64,000 nt of DNA from NCBI RefSeq assembly GCF_039530225.1, contig NZ_BAAAOH010000001.1:3658001-3722000 (forward strand), read 5' to 3'. Source of the DNA: Microbacterium pumilum (GTDB lineage: Bacteria > Actinomycetota > Actinomycetes > Actinomycetales > Microbacteriaceae). A model generated the notes under the pieces. The model was not told the origin of the DNA. It saw nothing but the letters and a program-made list of their open reading frames with translations, and did no database searches. Below, piece after piece: positions 62,200-64,000 of the stretch; the stretch's first letter is position 1; every line of letters starts with the position of its first letter. Position numbers and translations under genes: made by a program.

Positions 62200-63027
62200 G
62201 GTTCCGGTCGCTCCCCCGTCGGACAGGTGACCCGCGGCACGACGGGCACGAACCGGCTGCGGCGGGTCGACCGATGGATCGCGCGGCATCCGGCCCTCCG
62301 GCGGGCAGCGGACCCGCTCGTCGTCGACCTCGGCTACGGCGCAAGCGGCGTCACCACGCTCGAACTGCACGCGCGGCTCGCGCGCGCACGGCCGGATGTC
62401 GAGGTGCTCGGTCTCGAGATAGACCCCGCACGCGTGGATCGCGCACGCGCACAGCTCGCAGAGGTTCGGCAGGGTCGCACCGCGTTCGCGCCGGACGCGC
62501 GAGTCTCGTTCGCGCTCGGCGGCTTCGAAGTCCCGACCCCGCGAGGCAGGCGGCCCATCGTCATCCGGGCGATGAATGTCCTCCGGCAATACGACGAGCA
62601 CGAGGTGGGCACCGCCTGGCAGCGGATGGCGTCGCGCGTCGACGCCGACGGACAGGTCGTGGAGGGCACGTGCGACGAACTCGGCCGGATCGTCACGTGG
62701 GTGGCGATCGGGCCGGATGCCGCGCCCCGCACGCTCAGTGTGTCGCTGCGGCTCGTGGGACTCGAGAAACCGTCGATCGCGGCCGAGCGCCTGCCGAAGG
62801 CGCTCATCCATCACAACGTTCCCGGTGAGCGGGTGCACGGCTTCTTCCGCGCCCTCGACGCCGAATGGGATCGGGCTGCGGGGTTATCGCCCTTCGGCCC
62901 GGTGCAGCGCTGGCAGGCGTCGCTGGGCGCCATGTCGGACGCGGGATGGCCGCTGCTCGGCCGCTCGCGATGGCGCCTCGGCGAGGTCACCGTGCCATGG
63001 GATGCGGTGGCTCCTCCCGGTCGTTGA
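62197..63027 (+). CDS. Class I SAM-dependent methyltransferase
   Basis: The 276-residue protein has a SAM-binding start, LVVDLGYGASGVTTLELHARL near residue 42, and motif II LGLEIDPARVDRARAQ near 72. The C-terminal half (ERVHGFFRALDAEWDRAAG) is specific to this actinobacterial family. The substrate is unknown. A -10 CATCAT lies 6 nt before ATG 62197. The last codon and stop (63019-63027) fall inside a family-A repeat copy, so the end of the protein was probably set by repeat insertion. Confidence 0.85.
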   Translation: MGSGRSPVGQVTRGTTGTNRLRRVDRWIARHPALRRAADPLVVDLGYGASGVTTLELHARLARARPDVEVLGLEIDPARVDRARAQLAEVRQGRTAFAPDARVSFALGGFEVPTPRGRRPIVIRAMNVLRQYDEHEVGTAWQRMASRVDADGQVVEGTCDELGRIVTWVAIGPDAAPRTLSVSLRLVGLEKPSIAAERLPKALIHHNVPGERVHGFFRALDAEWDRAAGLSPFGPVQRWQASLGAMSDAGWPLLGRSRWRLGEVTVPWDAVAPPGR

Positions 63028-63051
63028 CCGAGCCGAAGGCGAGACGAAACG
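63019..63051. repeat. Family-A repeat copy at methyltransferase stop
   Basis: GGTCGTTGACCGAGCCGAAG followed by GCGAGACGAAACG is a diverged family-A copy. It supplies the TGA stop codon of the methyltransferase gene (63025-63027) and extends into the gap before the FUSC gene. Confidence 0.7.
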
Positions 63052-63070
63052 TCCCGAGCCGCCCAAGAGG

Positions 63071-64000
63071 TCAGATGCGCGGCACGCAGGCCCGCGCTTC
63101 GGCGGACGGCATGCCGGAGGCGACGAGCAGGTCGACGGCGAGCGGGCGCAGCGCCGCGATCAGGTTCTGGTCGCCGAAGCCTGCTCCGGGCAGCAGCACT
63201 TCGGGATCGAGCCGGGCCGCCACAGCCTTGAGCGACGCCTGGGCGACCGGCTCGAGCGAGATGTCGTCGAGCGAGTCGCGAATGACGTCGCACACAGCGA
63301 GGATCTCGCGGAGGACCTCGGCGGCGACCGGGCGTGCGACGCCGTCGTCGCACAGGTAGACGACTCGCCGCGCGACCACCCGAAGGTTGCGAGTGGCCAG
63401 ATCCATTGACTGTCGAATGCGCTCGTGGCGGTCGAGGTCGAACCGCTGGCGCCGCAGGAACGGAGAGATCCGGGCGATCGCGAGTCCTGAGTCGAGCGAC
63501 TCGCGCCAGCGGTCTACGAGCGACTGCAGTGCGCGCGCCTTCTCGAGTCCACGCCCTGCGCGCAGCCGGTCGCCGCGGCGAAGGGCCTGCGCGAGGGTTC
63601 TGGAGACACTGTCGATCGCCTGGAACAGCGCGCCCCCGTCCCGCACCTCTGCGGCACGAGGATTGCGCGGGATCAGGGCGGTGACCAGAAGCGCCGCTAC
63701 TCCGCCCACCATCCCGTCGACGAGCCGCACCCACGGTGCCCCGGCCGGGATCACCATCACGATCAGCGATTGGATCGCGGCTGCGATCGCGAAGCCGGGC
63801 TGTGGCGACAGGAATCTCGCCGCCACGAGGGTGATCGCGAGCGCCAGGGCGAGCTGCCACCAACCAGGACCCGCGACGATGAGGAGGAGCTCGGCGACCA
63901 GGATGCCCACGAGCATTCCGATCACGGTCTCGAGAACACGCCGCGGACGCGCATCGCGTGCCAGGCCGAGACTCGAGACCGTCACAGTCGCCGCGAGAAG
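63071..64000 (-). CDS. FUSC/aromatic-acid-exporter-type membrane protein, N-terminus cut by window edge
   Basis: The frame is open through the right edge and shows about 310 residues. It has several membrane segments (VLETVIGMLVGILVAELLLIV, WWQLALALAITLVAARFL, LVDGMVGGVAALLVTAL) followed by a cytoplasmic helical domain (ALFQAIDSVSRTLAQALRRGD, RQSMDLATRNLRVVARRV). This layout is that of FUSC/ArAE (AaeB-like) proteins. A methionine lies at 63985, but the frame continues upstream (LLAATVTVSSLG), so the real start is outside the window. The substrate is unknown. Confidence 0.83.
   Translation of the reverse strand, partial: LLAATVTVSSLGLARDARPRRVLETVIGMLVGILVAELLLIVAGPGWWQLALALAITLVAARFLSPQPGFAIAAAIQSLIVMVIPAGAPWVRLVDGMVGGVAALLVTALIPRNPRAAEVRDGGALFQAIDSVSRTLAQALRRGDRLRAGRGLEKARALQSLVDRWRESLDSGLAIARISPFLRRQRFDLDRHERIRQSMDLATRNLRVVARRVVYLCDDGVARPVAAEVLREILAVCDVIRDSLDDISLEPVAQASLKAVAARLDPEVLLPGAGFGDQNLIAALRPLAVDLLVASGMPSAEARACVPRI

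Overview
The window is a high-GC (roughly 69-70 %) stretch of actinobacterial chromosome. Gene content and order (CarD-IspDF-CysS-RlmB, SenX3-RegX3/PhoU, DUF3027, DUF3263, DUF4032, an imuA'-imuB-dnaE2 mutasome, CIRCE-controlled groEL, a MsiK-type ATPase) fit the Microbacteriaceae, most likely Microbacterium or a close relative. The genus is inferred. I see no prophage, transposase, integrase or CRISPR array. Coding density is high and most genes look like ordinary chromosomal genes.

Layout. 1-10058 is a sugar-utilisation locus on the minus strand: an SGNH hydrolase (cut by the left edge), an (alpha/alpha)6-type glycosidase, two CUT1 permeases, a sugar-binding lipoprotein, a mannose-6-phosphate-isomerase-like enzyme, a ROK kinase and a LacI regulator. 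A divergent secreted DUF5005 protein follows. Three near-palindromic operators with a central CG lie in the three promoter regions and define a small LacI regulon. 11445-13411 holds a small membrane protein, a beta-carbonic anhydrase, an unlisted 41-residue CxxC protein with an unusual leader, and a GAP-family membrane protein. 13543-17981 is a flavin/redox module (ferric-reductase-like protein, FMN-binding protein, ApbE) facing a two-component system. 19515-25863 is the SOS mutagenesis operon, whose dnaE2 and imuB carry repeat insertions in frame.

25935-46493 contains mainly housekeeping genes: HNH nuclease, a 36-residue small ORF with its own terminator, M23 peptidase, DtxR, SerC, TetR, DUF3027, a cold-shock-domain protein, XPB helicase with a helicase-associated partner, an FAD oxidoreductase divergent from a SufR-like regulator, a second two-component system, an orphan WXG100 protein, GroEL with two CIRCE elements, CspA, LytR_C, DUF3263, DUF2332, MsrB and a nitroreductase. 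46505-51284 has a tRNA-Thr abutting a DMT transporter, a DsbA-like protein without its CxxC, the MsiK-type ATPase that could energise the CUT1 permeases at the left end, and a DUF4032 protein. 51426-64000 has an NmrA-like protein, RlmB, CysS, an EamA transporter, GNAT, IspDF, CarD, a lipoprotein, RegX3-SenX3, PhoU, phosphoglycerate mutase, a methyltransferase and a partial FUSC-type transporter.

Recurring architecture. Many genes lack a Shine-Dalgarno sequence and instead have a TAnnnT-like -10 box exactly 6-7 nt before the start codon, the signature of leaderless transcripts. I used this to choose several starts, including GTG starts of cysS, ispDF and the EamA gene. Two dispersed short repeat families occur between genes and in frame inside dnaE2, rlmB and cysS. 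The heptamer GGATGCC is visibly over-represented and also forms the stems of several terminators.
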